Source: Bacteroidales bacterium UBA4293 (GTDB taxonomy: Bacteria > Bacteroidota > Bacteroidia > Bacteroidales > Bacteroidaceae). Taken from it: a stretch of DNA of 64,000 bases. Of this stretch, positions 36,045-47,910 are shown in pieces. The stretch lies in the NCBI GenBank assembly GCA_002395835.1, contig DGVD01000011.1, positions 187,868 through 251,867 of the forward strand. Direction: 5' to 3'. The position numbers were made by a program, and so were the translations under genes. Every line of letters begins with the position of its first letter. Position 1 is the first letter of the stretch. The notes beneath the pieces were generated by a model. It did no database searches. It was given only the letters and a program-made list of their open reading frames with translations, and had not been told where the DNA came from.

Positions 36045-37220
36045 TCATAATTTCCAAGCATTTAGTTCGGACAATGTCAAGGCGAGGTCACGCTGGATCT
36101 GCAAGCGTTGGTCGTAGGCATCAGTCCAATATTCTTGCTCCAAGAGATAGTTGAGCAGAGAAAGTTCACCTTTTTCAAAGGCTAGATTCAATAAATTCAA
36201 ACCATTGGTAGACAGCACAGCTTTGTATTGAGCATCGGTGTTTTGCAGCTGAACAGCTCTTTCGTAGAGACTGCGTAGGTTAGTGCGGAATTGCAGAAGA
36301 GCTTCATTGTTTTGTTGAGTAGCAACTTCAGCCTGTCGCTGAGCTAGGCGTACACGGTTCTTGTTTTCCCACAGGGGAATAGAGAGACCGATGGTTACTC
36401 CCTGGAAGGTGTTGTCTCTGACGAATTCACCCATGTAACCTATTGACCACTTGGGGAGTGTTGTGGCACGGACTACGCTGATGTTATTGTCGGCTATTGC
36501 TATTTGTTGTTGCATGTACTGAAGTACAGGACTATGCTGTTCTGCCTCTGCCAAATAATCATCGAAATTCATTGGCAATGGTGATAGCGTAAAAGTTGTG
36601 TCTGGGAGGTTGATGGACTTTCCACCATTCATGGCTTGCAGTTCTGTCAAGAGTTTGTTTTTCTCTATGTTAACTGTAGACAGCTTGCCTTCAACAGTCA
36701 TTCGATTCAGACGGGTCTTATCCAATTCTAACTGATTGGTAGTACCTTGCTGTATCATCCGTTCATATGCATCAGCAATCTGGCGTGCACGGTCGCACTG
36801 TTGTTGATAGAGATTGGAAAGCGCATTACAATAGACTAATTGGATGCAAGTCTGTTTTGCCTTCAAAAGCAGTTGCATCCTTTCTTGGCGGTATTGCCAT
36901 TCTGCAGCCTCGCCCTGTTTGTTCGCCAGACGAGAGCGACGAGCATAGACCGATGGAAAATCAAATTCTTGACTAATGCTTACATCCTTTCTATTACCGA
37001 TAGGCGAAGGATTGCCCCAAAGATAGCCAAACTGCACTTCGGGGTCTTGTGGTGTAAGGCCTGTACGATAGGCAGTTTTCTGTGCCTCCATCTGCTTTTG
37101 CAAGGTCTGAAGAGTAGGGCTGTTCTGTTCTATCTGTGACAGCACTGGGGCAAATGAATCTTGTGCAGAAGCTGATAGACTCAACAGTGACAGAATGATG
37201 GTATATATCTTACTTTTCAT
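36045..37220 (-). CDS. TolC/CzcC-family outer membrane efflux protein
   Basis: A 391-aa protein with a signal peptide (MKSKIYTIILSLLSLSASAQ). Long helical repeats include NSPTLQTLQKQMEAQKTAYRTGLTPQDPEVQFGYLWG and a mirrored second half near HSPVLQYMQQQIAIADNNISVV (shown in parts: SPTLQTLQKQMEAQ, SPVLQYMQQQIAIA). The TolC-type trimer forms an outer membrane channel. Its start overlaps the RND pump stop by 11 bases, so it is translationally coupled as the last gene of the efflux operon. Confidence 0.87.
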   Translation of the reverse strand: MKSKIYTIILSLLSLSASAQDSFAPVLSQIEQNSPTLQTLQKQMEAQKTAYRTGLTPQDPEVQFGYLWGNPSPIGNRKDVSISQEFDFPSVYARRSRLANKQGEAAEWQYRQERMQLLLKAKQTCIQLVYCNALSNLYQQQCDRARQIADAYERMIQQGTTNQLELDKTRLNRMTVEGKLSTVNIEKNKLLTELQAMNGGKSINLPDTTFTLSPLPMNFDDYLAEAEQHSPVLQYMQQQIAIADNNISVVRATTLPKWSIGYMGEFVRDNTFQGVTIGLSIPLWENKNRVRLAQRQAEVATQQNNEALLQFRTNLRSLYERAVQLQNTDAQYKAVLSTNGLNLLNLAFEKGELSLLNYLLEQEYWTDAYDQRLQIQRDLALTLSELNAWKL

Positions 37221-40200
37221 TTGTACTTTTCTTTTTATTGTACCACAAATATATAATAGGCATCACATAGACATTGAGTAATGTAGAAGTAAGTAAACCA
37301 CCTAGCACTACAACACCCATCGGGCTTTGTATCTCATTGCCGGGTTTGTCACCGTTGAGTACTAGTGGGATGAGAGCAAGAGCCGAAGTGAGGGCGGTCA
37401 TTAATATTGGATTAAGACGGTCAATGGAACCGTTTACCACTGTTTCACGGATGGAAAGCCCCTCTGCCAAAAGATGTTGATAACGCGAGACAAGAAGGAT
37501 GCCGTTGCGTGTTGCTATGCCAAAAAGCGTAATAAAACCGATGATGGAGGGGATGCTGATCACACCCGAAGTGGCGGCTACTGCCAATACACCACCGATG
37601 AGTGCCAGAGGCAGACTGACCATGATAATGGCTGAAAGTGAAGCCCGACGGAATTCGCCCATCAACAAAAGGAAGATGACCAACAGTGCTATGACCGAGG
37701 TAATGAATAATGTTTGGGAGGCTTTTTGTGCACTCTCAAACTGGCCACCGTACTCCACGTAGTATCCTTCCGGGAGCATAATCTTGCTGCTGATAGTCTG
37801 TTGTACATCTTCTACCACACTTCTTAGGTCGCGTTCTGAAACGTTGGCTGAGATAACTAGTTTACGCTGCACATTCTCCCGAGTGATTGAACCGGGACCC
37901 ACGGTTGAAACAACGTCTGCTACTTCTTCCAATGCGACTTTTCGGCCGTCGCCTGTATCAATGAGCGACTGCTTTATGTCTTCAATGTCGGATGTGTAAT
38001 TCTCATTTAGACGCATTATAAGGTCAAAACTGCGCTGTCCCTCGTAGATATCAGCCACTTTTTCGCCGCTGAACGCCAAATCGATAAAACGGTTGAAATC
38101 ATCGATGCCTATGCCATAGCGGGCTAGTGCACGGCGGTTGGCATGAATCTGGAGTTGTGGGGTATTGGTCTGTTGTTCTACAGCCACATCGACGAGTCCA
38201 TCAATACCCTCAATGCACTGCTTAATCTGATTGCCCAGCATCTGCATCTGGCTTAGGTCGGTGCCAAAAAGTTTGATGGCGATATTGGCACGAGTCCCCG
38301 AAAGCATGTGGTCAATGCGATGGCCAAGGGGTTGGCCGATGGTGGCGGCAATACCAGGGATGGAAGCCAATCGTAGGCGCATATCATTGAAGACCTCCTC
38401 GCGGCTGCGGTCTTTCAAGGTAAACTGCACATCAAGTTCTGCACTATTCACTGTCAGTGAATGCTCGTCCAGTTCACCTCGTCCAGTTCGTCGTGCCGTC
38501 TTAGTCACCTCGGGCACCTTCATCAACTCGTGCTCCATCAGGTTGCCCAGTTCGTTGCTCACATCGAGCGAAGTGCCAGGTGCTGTAACGGCAGAAATCA
38601 CCGCCGATCCTTCATTGAAGTCGGGCAGGAAGCTTTGTCCCATGGCGAAAAACAAGCCCACAGCTATGACCAGCATTGCAACCGTTGTTCCGATGATGGT
38701 ACGTTGATGTCCTAATGCCCATTCCAACGGCCGTCTGTACCCATCGGAAAGCCGACGTGTAAAGTGTTTGTCTTGTTCATTCTGCGCCAGATATTTCTCG
38801 TCCGTTAGCAAAAGTTTACACAACAACGGTGTTACTGTCATAGCCACAATTAACGACATACCCAAAGCCACAATATAGGCGATGCCTAATGGCTTAAGCA
38901 TTCGTCCCTCCATGCCAGATAGGAAGAATAGTGGTACAAAAGTTACCATAATAATAAAGGTAGCGTTAAGGATGGACGATCGGATTTCGACTGATGCATC
39001 AAATATTACCTTAAAGTAATTCTCACGCTGTTCCTTTGGCAGCCGATGATTCTGACGTAGGCGTTTATACACATTTTCTACATCAATGATGGCATCATCC
39101 ACTAGGGAACCGATGGCTATACACAAGCCTCCTAGGGTCATGGTGTTGATGTCCATGCCCAGGGCCCATAAAACCATGAGCGAACCTAACAGAGACAAAG
39201 GAATTGCGACCACCGAGATGAGGGTGGTACGCATACTGCCGAGGAATAGAAACAAGATGGCCACTACTAATACGGCGCCCTCTATGAGTGCCCTTGCTAC
39301 GTTATTGACCGATGACTTGATGAAGTCGGCTTGTTGAAATATATGTGTGTCCAAGTGGATGTCTTTTGGTAGAGACTTCTGTATTTCCGCTAGATTAGCC
39401 TCTATTTTCTCAGTCACGCTCAGTGTATTGATGTTCGGCTGTTTCGCCACGGTCAGAATGACGGCAGGTTGTGCATTCTGAGAGGCCATACCCATCTTTA
39501 CTGCAGCCCCTATCTTTACATCGGCTACGTCGCTTAGTGTGATAGGCTTTCCGCCAATTGTCTTGACGAGCGTCGCTCCTAATTCTTCCAAATCATTGGT
39601 TCGTGCAATGCCGCGCAAGGCATATTCGTTGCCAAAGTCGCGCACTACGCCTCCCGCTGAGTTTGCACTCATGGTGCTTCCTGCACGCAACAGGTCGCCC
39701 ATTGTTATACTATAAGCATCCATGCGCTGTGGGTCTGCAAGAATTTGGTATTGCTTATAATCACCTCCGATAATCGTCACTTGCGACACGCCACCTGTAG
39801 CGAGGATGGCAGGCTTTATGGTCCATTCGGCTAGCGTTCTCAGTTCCATCATAGATGTTGAATCGGCCTGGATGCCGATAAGCAGGATTTCTCCCATGAT
39901 GCTTGACTGCGGTGCTAATTGAGGAGTGATGTTTTCGGGCAGTGTTTCGCCTAATGTCGCCATTTTCTCACTCACAATCTGACGGGCACGAAACACATCC
40001 ATTCCCCAGTCGAACTCTGCCCAAACAAAGGAGAAACCATACGTTGAGGCTGAGCGTACACGACGTACATTCGTTGCTCCGTTGACTGCTGTCTCTATTG
40101 GGAACGTTACTAATCGTTCCACTTCCTCAGCTGCCATTCCATGGGCATCTGTCATCACCACAACAGTTGGTGCAGTCAGGTCAGGGAAGACATCGATGTC

Positions 40201-40311
40201 CATGTGCTGCGATGACCAAAATCCACCAACGATTACGAGTACGACACCCAGAAACACTGTTAATTGGTTCTTTAGCGAGAACCGGATAATGTTATTGATA
40301 AAATTCATCAT
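37210..40311 (-). CDS. CusA/CzcA-family heavy-metal efflux RND pump
   Basis: A 1033-aa inner membrane transporter. HME-RND signatures are present: DIDVFPDLTAPTVVVMT near the N-terminus, VERLVTFPIETAVNG, and in the first membrane block LGGLCIAIGSLVDDAIIDVENVYKRL, with the DD pair expected for proton relay. Twelve membrane helices in two blocks flank two large periplasmic regions. It should export monovalent (Cu/Ag) or divalent (Zn/Co/Cd) metals; which one cannot be settled by eye. It is located between the adaptor and the TolC-like gene. Confidence 0.92.
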   Translation of the reverse strand: MMNFINNIIRFSLKNQLTVFLGVVLVIVGGFWSSQHMDIDVFPDLTAPTVVVMTDAHGMAAEEVERLVTFPIETAVNGATNVRRVRSASTYGFSFVWAEFDWGMDVFRARQIVSEKMATLGETLPENITPQLAPQSSIMGEILLIGIQADSTSMMELRTLAEWTIKPAILATGGVSQVTIIGGDYKQYQILADPQRMDAYSITMGDLLRAGSTMSANSAGGVVRDFGNEYALRGIARTNDLEELGATLVKTIGGKPITLSDVADVKIGAAVKMGMASQNAQPAVILTVAKQPNINTLSVTEKIEANLAEIQKSLPKDIHLDTHIFQQADFIKSSVNNVARALIEGAVLVVAILFLFLGSMRTTLISVVAIPLSLLGSLMVLWALGMDINTMTLGGLCIAIGSLVDDAIIDVENVYKRLRQNHRLPKEQRENYFKVIFDASVEIRSSILNATFIIMVTFVPLFFLSGMEGRMLKPLGIAYIVALGMSLIVAMTVTPLLCKLLLTDEKYLAQNEQDKHFTRRLSDGYRRPLEWALGHQRTIIGTTVAMLVIAVGLFFAMGQSFLPDFNEGSAVISAVTAPGTSLDVSNELGNLMEHELMKVPEVTKTARRTGRGELDEHSLTVNSAELDVQFTLKDRSREEVFNDMRLRLASIPGIAATIGQPLGHRIDHMLSGTRANIAIKLFGTDLSQMQMLGNQIKQCIEGIDGLVDVAVEQQTNTPQLQIHANRRALARYGIGIDDFNRFIDLAFSGEKVADIYEGQRSFDLIMRLNENYTSDIEDIKQSLIDTGDGRKVALEEVADVVSTVGPGSITRENVQRKLVISANVSERDLRSVVEDVQQTISSKIMLPEGYYVEYGGQFESAQKASQTLFITSVIALLVIFLLLMGEFRRASLSAIIMVSLPLALIGGVLAVAATSGVISIPSIIGFITLFGIATRNGILLVSRYQHLLAEGLSIRETVVNGSIDRLNPILMTALTSALALIPLVLNGDKPGNEIQSPMGVVVLGGLLTSTLLNVYVMPIIYLWYNKKKSTNEK

Positions 40312-40326
40312 AAGATTTCCTTTCCA

Positions 40327-41826
40327 TTAGTGTTGATGGCCAGATTCTGCATCAAGGTGTCCAGATGACTGAGTAATCTTTACAAGCGTTGCACCACGAG
40401 TAACGACACGTTCTGTACCATTAAGACCTGAGAGGATTTCCGTACGGATACCATCTGTCTGGCCGATGGTCACTTCTCGCTTCTCAAAATATTCAGGTGT
40501 CAGTTGCACATAGACAAAGTAGTTGCCCATTTCCTCGATAAGCGAAATGGCAGGAACAGTGATGGTGGGACGGGCACCTCTGGTACGGATAAACATCTCA
40601 ACAAATGAACCGGGAAGGAAATCACTTTTGTTTTGGATTTCGAATGTGATAGGAATGAGGGGGATGGTTGTATCAACGGTCTTTCCATAAGAAACTAATC
40701 GTCCACCCAGTTCTTCAAGTGATTGCGTTGTTAGCCCATGTTTGATGGTAGCATTGACAATGTTGCCCAACGTAGCATAGTATCGGGGCTGTATCTCAGC
40801 ACGAATGAGGAGATTGCGGTTCTGTGTGATGGTGACCAATGGTTGACCTGCCTCTACATACTGACCACTCACGATATGCAATTGTTTTATGAAGCCGCCA
40901 ATAGTGGTAGTGGCCGTCTGTCGACCTGAACTAAAGTTGCTATTCAAGTTGCGGTAGTTGGCTTCGGCACGTTCGTATTCACTGCGTGCCTTTTGCAAGT
41001 CACTCTCTGATACAATTCTGTCGGCTGCCAGTGACTGTTTGCGTTCATACTCAGCCTTCGCCAGACGATAAGCAGTCTCAGCCTCTTGATAGCGTACTTT
41101 TAGGTTGTTGTCAGCCATCTTGCTGCTTTCAATTGTCACTAGAGCCTGGCCAGCTTTGACTGCCTTGCCTTCAGTCAGTCCACCAGCTGTTAACGTAACA
41201 ATGCCGCCAGCCTTTGCTACCACGATGTGCTCATCGCCTTGTGCGGGCAGCACTTGTGCCATTGTACGGATGACCTGTCCGAACGGTTCCATCCGACAGG
41301 AGTCCGTGGAGAAATTGACCTTCCAGCTCATTTCTTTGGTAAATACAACACCGTTGCTGCTCGTAGCCTTGGCTTCTATGGCTTTGTGCTTCGCTTCATG
41401 CACATCGGTGTAAACGGTGACATTAGGGGAGGTGAGCTGTGATGATCCTGACTTTGTCTGAATGTCGAAGGTAATATGGCCTTGCCCCGCGCTGGTAGGT
41501 GTTAGTCTGAACTTGTAGACTCCTTGGTGGGTAGGAGCATTGAGTGTCTGACTTATTTTCTCATTGCCTGTGGTCAGTGTGGCAGTAATCGTGCCTTCCT
41601 CTAAAGGCTTGAAATTTTTGAGCCATGTAAAATGTGCTACCACGTCACTAGCCTTGTCCTTGGCGAGTGGTGTCACCTCGGCATAAACCTCAAAATCATT
41701 GTTGTATGCAGTCAGTTGCAGACTCTCATCGTGTTCGTGGCCGGCTTTTTCCGTTGCTTGGCTGCAACCAGCCATTGTTTCTGCAATTAGCAGAGCTGTG
41801 GCATAGATGATAATTCTTATTTTCAT
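40327..41826 (-). CDS. CusB/CzcB-family periplasmic adaptor of the metal efflux pump
   Basis: A 499-aa lipoprotein-like adaptor (MKIRIIIYATALLIAETMAGC, with lipobox Cys at about 20, then HEHDE). A central hairpin (VRYQEAETAYRLAKAEYERKQSLAADRIVSESDLQKA, in parts) is flanked by lipoyl halves (VVAKAGGIVTLTAG and GGFIKQLHIVSGQYVEAGQPL). A His-rich tail (GHLDAESGHQH) may bind metal. It is the first intact gene of the operon; the pump starts 16 bases later. Confidence 0.88.
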   Translation of the reverse strand: MKIRIIIYATALLIAETMAGCSQATEKAGHEHDESLQLTAYNNDFEVYAEVTPLAKDKASDVVAHFTWLKNFKPLEEGTITATLTTGNEKISQTLNAPTHQGVYKFRLTPTSAGQGHITFDIQTKSGSSQLTSPNVTVYTDVHEAKHKAIEAKATSSNGVVFTKEMSWKVNFSTDSCRMEPFGQVIRTMAQVLPAQGDEHIVVAKAGGIVTLTAGGLTEGKAVKAGQALVTIESSKMADNNLKVRYQEAETAYRLAKAEYERKQSLAADRIVSESDLQKARSEYERAEANYRNLNSNFSSGRQTATTTIGGFIKQLHIVSGQYVEAGQPLVTITQNRNLLIRAEIQPRYYATLGNIVNATIKHGLTTQSLEELGGRLVSYGKTVDTTIPLIPITFEIQNKSDFLPGSFVEMFIRTRGARPTITVPAISLIEEMGNYFVYVQLTPEYFEKREVTIGQTDGIRTEILSGLNGTERVVTRGATLVKITQSSGHLDAESGHQH

Positions 41827-41908
41827 TTTGCTGATAATGTTTGTAAAGGATAATAGACATACCTATCCTAAAAGGAACGGCATGCCATGCGTCTCTCTAA
41901 TCAAAAAA

Positions 41909-42382
41909 TCAGCAAGTGGGAGGAGCGCGAAAACCTTTGCTACAGGCTAGGAAATCTGTATGTCCGCTGGTAATGTATGTCCGTTGCCTGACATGGCCCT
42001 CTTTATTATAAAGTGTAAATGAAGTTTCATAAAGTGCGATAGCTGTCAACCATATCTGCTGAACATCCACCTTATCCATTTGAGGCATGGCAGTCCATTC
42101 ACTTCCATCATCAGTTTGAATCTTCAGCACAGCCGCAGCCACGGTTTCGTTCATCATGCAGTCTTCTTTGTTGCAGTCATGATGATGTGCAGGGTCAGTA
42201 TCTCTGTTTTGATGATGCTCATGTTCGTACTCATGGTTGAATAAATCTCATGTGTCCTCATTCAACATATTGACAACCGCCACAAATACTTTGTTATAAT
42301 GATGATGCGGAATAACGACATGGACCAGTATTAATATATTGGCCAAAAGAATCATCAATATGGATAATCGTTTCCTCATCAT
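41909..42382 (-). pseudogene. His-rich single-pass protein (DUF6769-like), interrupted by one in-frame TGA
   Basis: Starting at ATG ATG (42382), the frame reads MMRKRLSILMILLANILILVHVVIPHHH-YN, a membrane or signal segment followed by a His cluster, and continues to ..NMLNEDT. A TGA at 42248-42250 then stops it. In exactly the same frame the sequence goes on with HEYEHEHHQ, HHHDCNKEDC and an 82-codon remainder from ATG 42157 ending at 41909. The His/Cys-rich content and the place just before the metal-efflux operon suggest a metal-binding accessory protein. The family name is from memory. The break could be a real mutation, readthrough or a sequencing error. Confidence 0.65.
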
Positions 42383-42460
42383 AACGGTCGTAAAGATACA
42401 CATTTTCTTGAAGAATATTAATTTTTTCCTTTGTAATTGAATTTGTGTACCATTTATTAA

Positions 42461-42493
42461 CAATGAGCCACAGAAAAGAATTGTGGCTCATTG
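42461..42493 (-). terminator. Hairpin after the GH3 gene
   Basis: CAATGAGCCACA and TGTGGCTCATTG form a 12-bp perfect stem with a 9-base loop, 39 bases after the stop of the GH3 gene on the minus strand. The downstream tract is only modestly T-rich. Confidence 0.6.
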
Positions 42494-42531
42494 TCGGAAG
42501 TTATCTCGTATTTAGTATGTTATAGTCTTTA

Positions 42532-44736
42532 TCATTCCACAGTTACCTTAACTTTCTGGTCCTGCACCTGAATGTAAATATCACCTGGCTCTAGGAATGG
42601 AGTACCGTCGCTATCCACATAGCTGAAATCACGATTCACGTCTATGTCCCAAGTGAACACTTTGGTTTCTCCTGGTTTCAGCTCGGCTTTCTCAAAATAT
42701 TTCAATTCTTTCATAGGTCTGGTAATCATGCAGGCTGGGTCAGAAATGAACCAGTGCACGGTTTCCTTACCGATGCGTGTACCTGTGTTGGTCACTGCTA
42801 TCTCAGCCTTCAACTTGCCACCAGCAGCTACTTTATCGGCAGAAATCTTAAGTTTACCGTATTGGAAAGTGGTATAGCTCAGTCCATATCCGAATGGGTA
42901 CAATGGTTCTACGGTTACATCCTGATAGAATCCCTGTGTAGCTTCTCTAGCCGGATTTCTGCGGTTGTAGTAAATAGGTATCTGTCCTGAAGTATAAGGG
43001 AAGGTCACGCAAAGTTTTCCGCTTGGATTTACGGCTCCAGAGAGAATGCGTGCCAAAGCCTTACCACCGGTTACACCAGGTTGCCAAAGTTCTACGATGG
43101 CTTTTACCTGAGGCTCCATATCGACCAGTTCCAGAGGACGGCCGTTGTTCAGTACCAGAACTACAGGCTTGCCTGTGCGTGCCACAGCATCTAACAAGTC
43201 TCGCTGTACAGCAGGAAGCAGAATGGTGGACCTGCTGGCATTTTCTCCGCTCCATCCGTTCTTTTCACCTAGGCAAAGAATCACTACATCGGCCTGTGAG
43301 GCAGTTCTTACTGCCAAACCGAAACCACTTCTATCTTCTCCATCTTGCTCACAGCCCTGTGCATAGGTTAGGGTAGCATCCTTAAACTCTTCTTTCATGG
43401 CATCGTAGATGGTGGTCACGTCTGAAGCTAAGCCATGTCCGTTCCAGCTTCCCAGCATGTCTTGTGCGTTCTGCACCATCGGACCGATGAGGGCTATGCG
43501 CTTTACCTTATCGGTAGAGAGTGGAAGCAGTTCATTCTCATTCTTCAGGAGGACTACTGACTCTTCGGCAGCTTTCTGGATGATTTCTTTAGAAGCTGGA
43601 AGCAGCCAGCGCTCTTCATCCTTGCTATCTGGAGTATAAGGGTTCTCAAACAGTCCCAGACGGAATTTTACACGAAGTACACGGCGTACAGCCTCGTCTA
43701 TGACTTTGATATCCAGTTTGCCATCATTGACTAGCTTCTCCAGTTCTCGGATATAGACTCCATCGGTCATATCCATATCCACACCAGCTGTCAAGGCACG
43801 AATGGCAGCTTCAGCATTGTCGGCTGCAGCTCCTTGGTTGATGAGCTGGGTTACTGCACCCCAGTCTGAAACCACGAATCCGTCGAATTTCCATTGGTCA
43901 CGCAGTACGGTGGTCATGGTGTAGTGATTGGCTGAGGCTGGAGTACCACTGATGTCGTTGAATGCACTCATCAACGTTTGTGCACCTGCTTTTACGGCTG
44001 CCTGATAAGGAGGCAGATAAGTATCCCAGAGTGTTTGGTCGGATATCTCAGAATAGACATAGTCTCGTCCGGCTTCTGATGCACCATATCCCACAAAGTG
44101 TTTTAGGCAAGAAGCCACTGTCTTCGTGCTGTTCAGGCTGTCGCCCTGGAGTCCCTTTACGGCTGCCACTGCAAACTGTGAAGCTGTATAAGGGTCTTCA
44201 CCGAATCCCTCGGCTATACGTCCCCAGCGAGGGTCACGTGCCACATCTATCATTGGGGAGAATACCCAGTCTATACCACTCATCCGGGCTTCTTGTGCAG
44301 CCACTTTTGTACATTCTTGGAGCAGGCCAGGGTTCCATGAACATCCCATAGCCAGTGGAATAGGGTAAACAGAACGGTACCCGTGAATCACGTCATAGCC
44401 AAAGATGACAGGAATACCCAGGCGAGTTTCCTCCACAGCTTTTTTCTGGAATTCATTACGGTATTTGTAGTCGGTGCCCATATAAATCACGGAGCCGATT
44501 TTGGAATCCAGTGGGATAGGGTTCAAAGACTCAATGTTGTTCATGTTGTCATTGAATCCCAGTACCTGTTGACTGATTTGGTAAACCTTCTCTTCCAGCG
44601 TCATGCGGGAAAGCAGGTCTTCTACACGTTCCTCAATGTTGGCATTCGGGTCTTTGTAGATTTCTCCTTTCTTGCCACACGAACCCATGGAAATTGCCAC
44701 TGTAAGGGCAGCAGCCCAGATGAAATGTCTTTTCAT
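42532..44736 (-). CDS. bglX: GH3 beta-glucosidase-type lipoprotein
   Basis: A 734-aa enzyme with a lipoprotein leader (MKRHFIWAAALTVAISMGSCGKKG). The GH3 N-domain contains SKIGSVIYMGTD, GIPVIFGYDVIHGY and GFVVSDWGAV, where the Asp of SDW is the expected nucleophile. The alpha/beta C-domain (EESVVLLKNENELLPL) and a fibronectin-like end complete the BglX architecture. It removes terminal beta-glucosyl (or xylosyl) units in the periplasm or on the surface. Start at ATG 44736; a TATCTTTG box on the minus strand at 44764-44771 supports it. Confidence 0.9.
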   Translation of the reverse strand: MKRHFIWAAALTVAISMGSCGKKGEIYKDPNANIEERVEDLLSRMTLEEKVYQISQQVLGFNDNMNNIESLNPIPLDSKIGSVIYMGTDYKYRNEFQKKAVEETRLGIPVIFGYDVIHGYRSVYPIPLAMGCSWNPGLLQECTKVAAQEARMSGIDWVFSPMIDVARDPRWGRIAEGFGEDPYTASQFAVAAVKGLQGDSLNSTKTVASCLKHFVGYGASEAGRDYVYSEISDQTLWDTYLPPYQAAVKAGAQTLMSAFNDISGTPASANHYTMTTVLRDQWKFDGFVVSDWGAVTQLINQGAAADNAEAAIRALTAGVDMDMTDGVYIRELEKLVNDGKLDIKVIDEAVRRVLRVKFRLGLFENPYTPDSKDEERWLLPASKEIIQKAAEESVVLLKNENELLPLSTDKVKRIALIGPMVQNAQDMLGSWNGHGLASDVTTIYDAMKEEFKDATLTYAQGCEQDGEDRSGFGLAVRTASQADVVILCLGEKNGWSGENASRSTILLPAVQRDLLDAVARTGKPVVLVLNNGRPLELVDMEPQVKAIVELWQPGVTGGKALARILSGAVNPSGKLCVTFPYTSGQIPIYYNRRNPAREATQGFYQDVTVEPLYPFGYGLSYTTFQYGKLKISADKVAAGGKLKAEIAVTNTGTRIGKETVHWFISDPACMITRPMKELKYFEKAELKPGETKVFTWDIDVNRDFSYVDSDGTPFLEPGDIYIQVQDQKVKVTVE

Positions 44737-44854
44737 AATATTAAGTTTTGAATTATATAATCGCAAAGATAATGATTTTTTCATAGTTCGCTAGGTTAGC
44801 AGTTGCTTTTTTAATCCTGGATGTCTCCTTTTTTTTAATTTTTCGTAGATGTAA

Positions 44855-47056
<2,202 letters not shown>

Positions 47057-47087
47057 AAACCGATGAGTAATAATTTTCAGTGTTTTA

Positions 47088-47119
47088 TTTGCGTATTTCT
47101 TGAAAAAGCACTACTTTTG
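47088..47119 (+). promoter_or_regulatory. Promoter of tRNA-Arg
   Basis: TTTG at 47088-47091, a 20-base spacer and TACTTTTG at 47112-47119 form a good Bacteroidetes promoter, about 33 bases upstream of the tRNA. Confidence 0.65.
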
Positions 47120-47151
47120 CACTCGCTTTTGAAAAGGAAGCAATAAAGGAT

Positions 47152-47225
47152 GGTCCGGTAGCTCAGCTGGATAGAGCAACAGCCTTCTAAGCTGTGGGTC
47201 TTGGGTTCGAATCCCAACCGGATCA
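47152..47225 (+). tRNA. tRNA-Arg (anticodon UCU)
   Basis: A complete cloverleaf is visible. Acceptor arms are GGTCCGG and CCGGATC (one G-U), followed by discriminator A. The D-arm is GCTC..GAGC, the anticodon stem ACAGC/GCTGT with loop CTTCTAA giving anticodon TCT, and the T-arm TTGGGTTCGAATCCCAA. CCA is not encoded. It decodes AGA and possibly AGG. Confidence 0.95.
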
Positions 47226-47235
47226 CTGAAAATAG

Positions 47236-47275
47236 TCCGCAAGATTCTGTATCACAGTTTCTTGCGGATTTTTTT
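47236..47275 (+). terminator. Terminator after tRNA-Arg
   Basis: TCCGCAAGA and TCTTGCGGA form a 9-bp perfect stem followed by a run of seven T. It starts 11 bases after the tRNA and abuts the end of the convergent exonuclease gene. Confidence 0.85.
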
Positions 47276-47281
47276 ATGCTT

Positions 47282-47773
47282 TTACAAAATCTCCAAAGCT
47301 ATAGCAGCGCAAGCTTCTGCATCGGCTAGGGCGTGGTGATGGGCTTTCAGGTCGTACCCACAGGCGGAAGCTACGGTCTGGAGCTGATGGTTCTCCAGTT
47401 CTGGGAGGATGCGTCGTGAAGCACGGAGGGTGTCGTAGAACTTATAATCGGGGTAGTCCATCTGATAGACACGGAACACGGCTTTCAGGCAACCTTCATC
47501 GAAGGGACTGTTGTGAGCCACCAGGGGAAGGCCCTCAATGAGCGGCGCTATCTGTGCCCAGACTTTGGGGAAGACTGGGGCTTCTTCCGTATCTTCCCTG
47601 CAGAGACCATGCACCTGGGAACACCAGTAGTTGTAGTAGTTCGGCTCTGGCTGAATGAGAGAGTAGAACGAGTCCACCATCTCCCCATTGCGCACAATGA
47701 CGATACCCACAGCGCATACAGAAGAGCGCTCATTGTTGGCTGTTTCAAAATCTATGGCAGCAAAATTATCCAT
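47282..47773 (-). CDS. DnaQ-like 3'-5' exonuclease
   Basis: A 163-aa DEDD-family nuclease. ExoI motif AAIDFETANNERSS (Asp and Glu), ExoII near AHNSPFDEGCL and ExoIII HHALADAEACA (His and Asp of the DEDDh class). Similar to the epsilon subunit of DNA polymerase III, but stand-alone and short; repair or RNA/DNA trimming roles are possible. Start ATG 47773 removes a weakly supported extension; a TAATTTTG box on the minus strand lies at 47801-47808. Confidence 0.85.
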   Translation of the reverse strand: MDNFAAIDFETANNERSSVCAVGIVIVRNGEMVDSFYSLIQPEPNYYNYWCSQVHGLCREDTEEAPVFPKVWAQIAPLIEGLPLVAHNSPFDEGCLKAVFRVYQMDYPDYKFYDTLRASRRILPELENHQLQTVASACGYDLKAHHHALADAEACAAIALEIL

Positions 47774-47910
47774 TCGTTTGTGTACTTTTCTTTGCTCAGA
47801 CAAAATTACTACATCCAGAAATAAATGTCAAGTTTTGTGGGTCGAAATGGTCTGAAATGGTCCGAAATGACCTGTTCTGTCGATTTAGGTAGGTTTTGTC
47901 TCGGTTCTTC

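Noticed and set aside
42248..42250. Selenocysteine codon in the His-rich gene
   Set aside because: No SECIS-like hairpin was recognised directly after the TGA and nothing indicates a selenoprotein family; a nonsense change is simpler.
47152..47225. tRNA-associated integration site
   Set aside because: The tRNA-Arg is followed at once by its terminator and a housekeeping exonuclease; no duplicated tRNA 3' end or integrase was seen.
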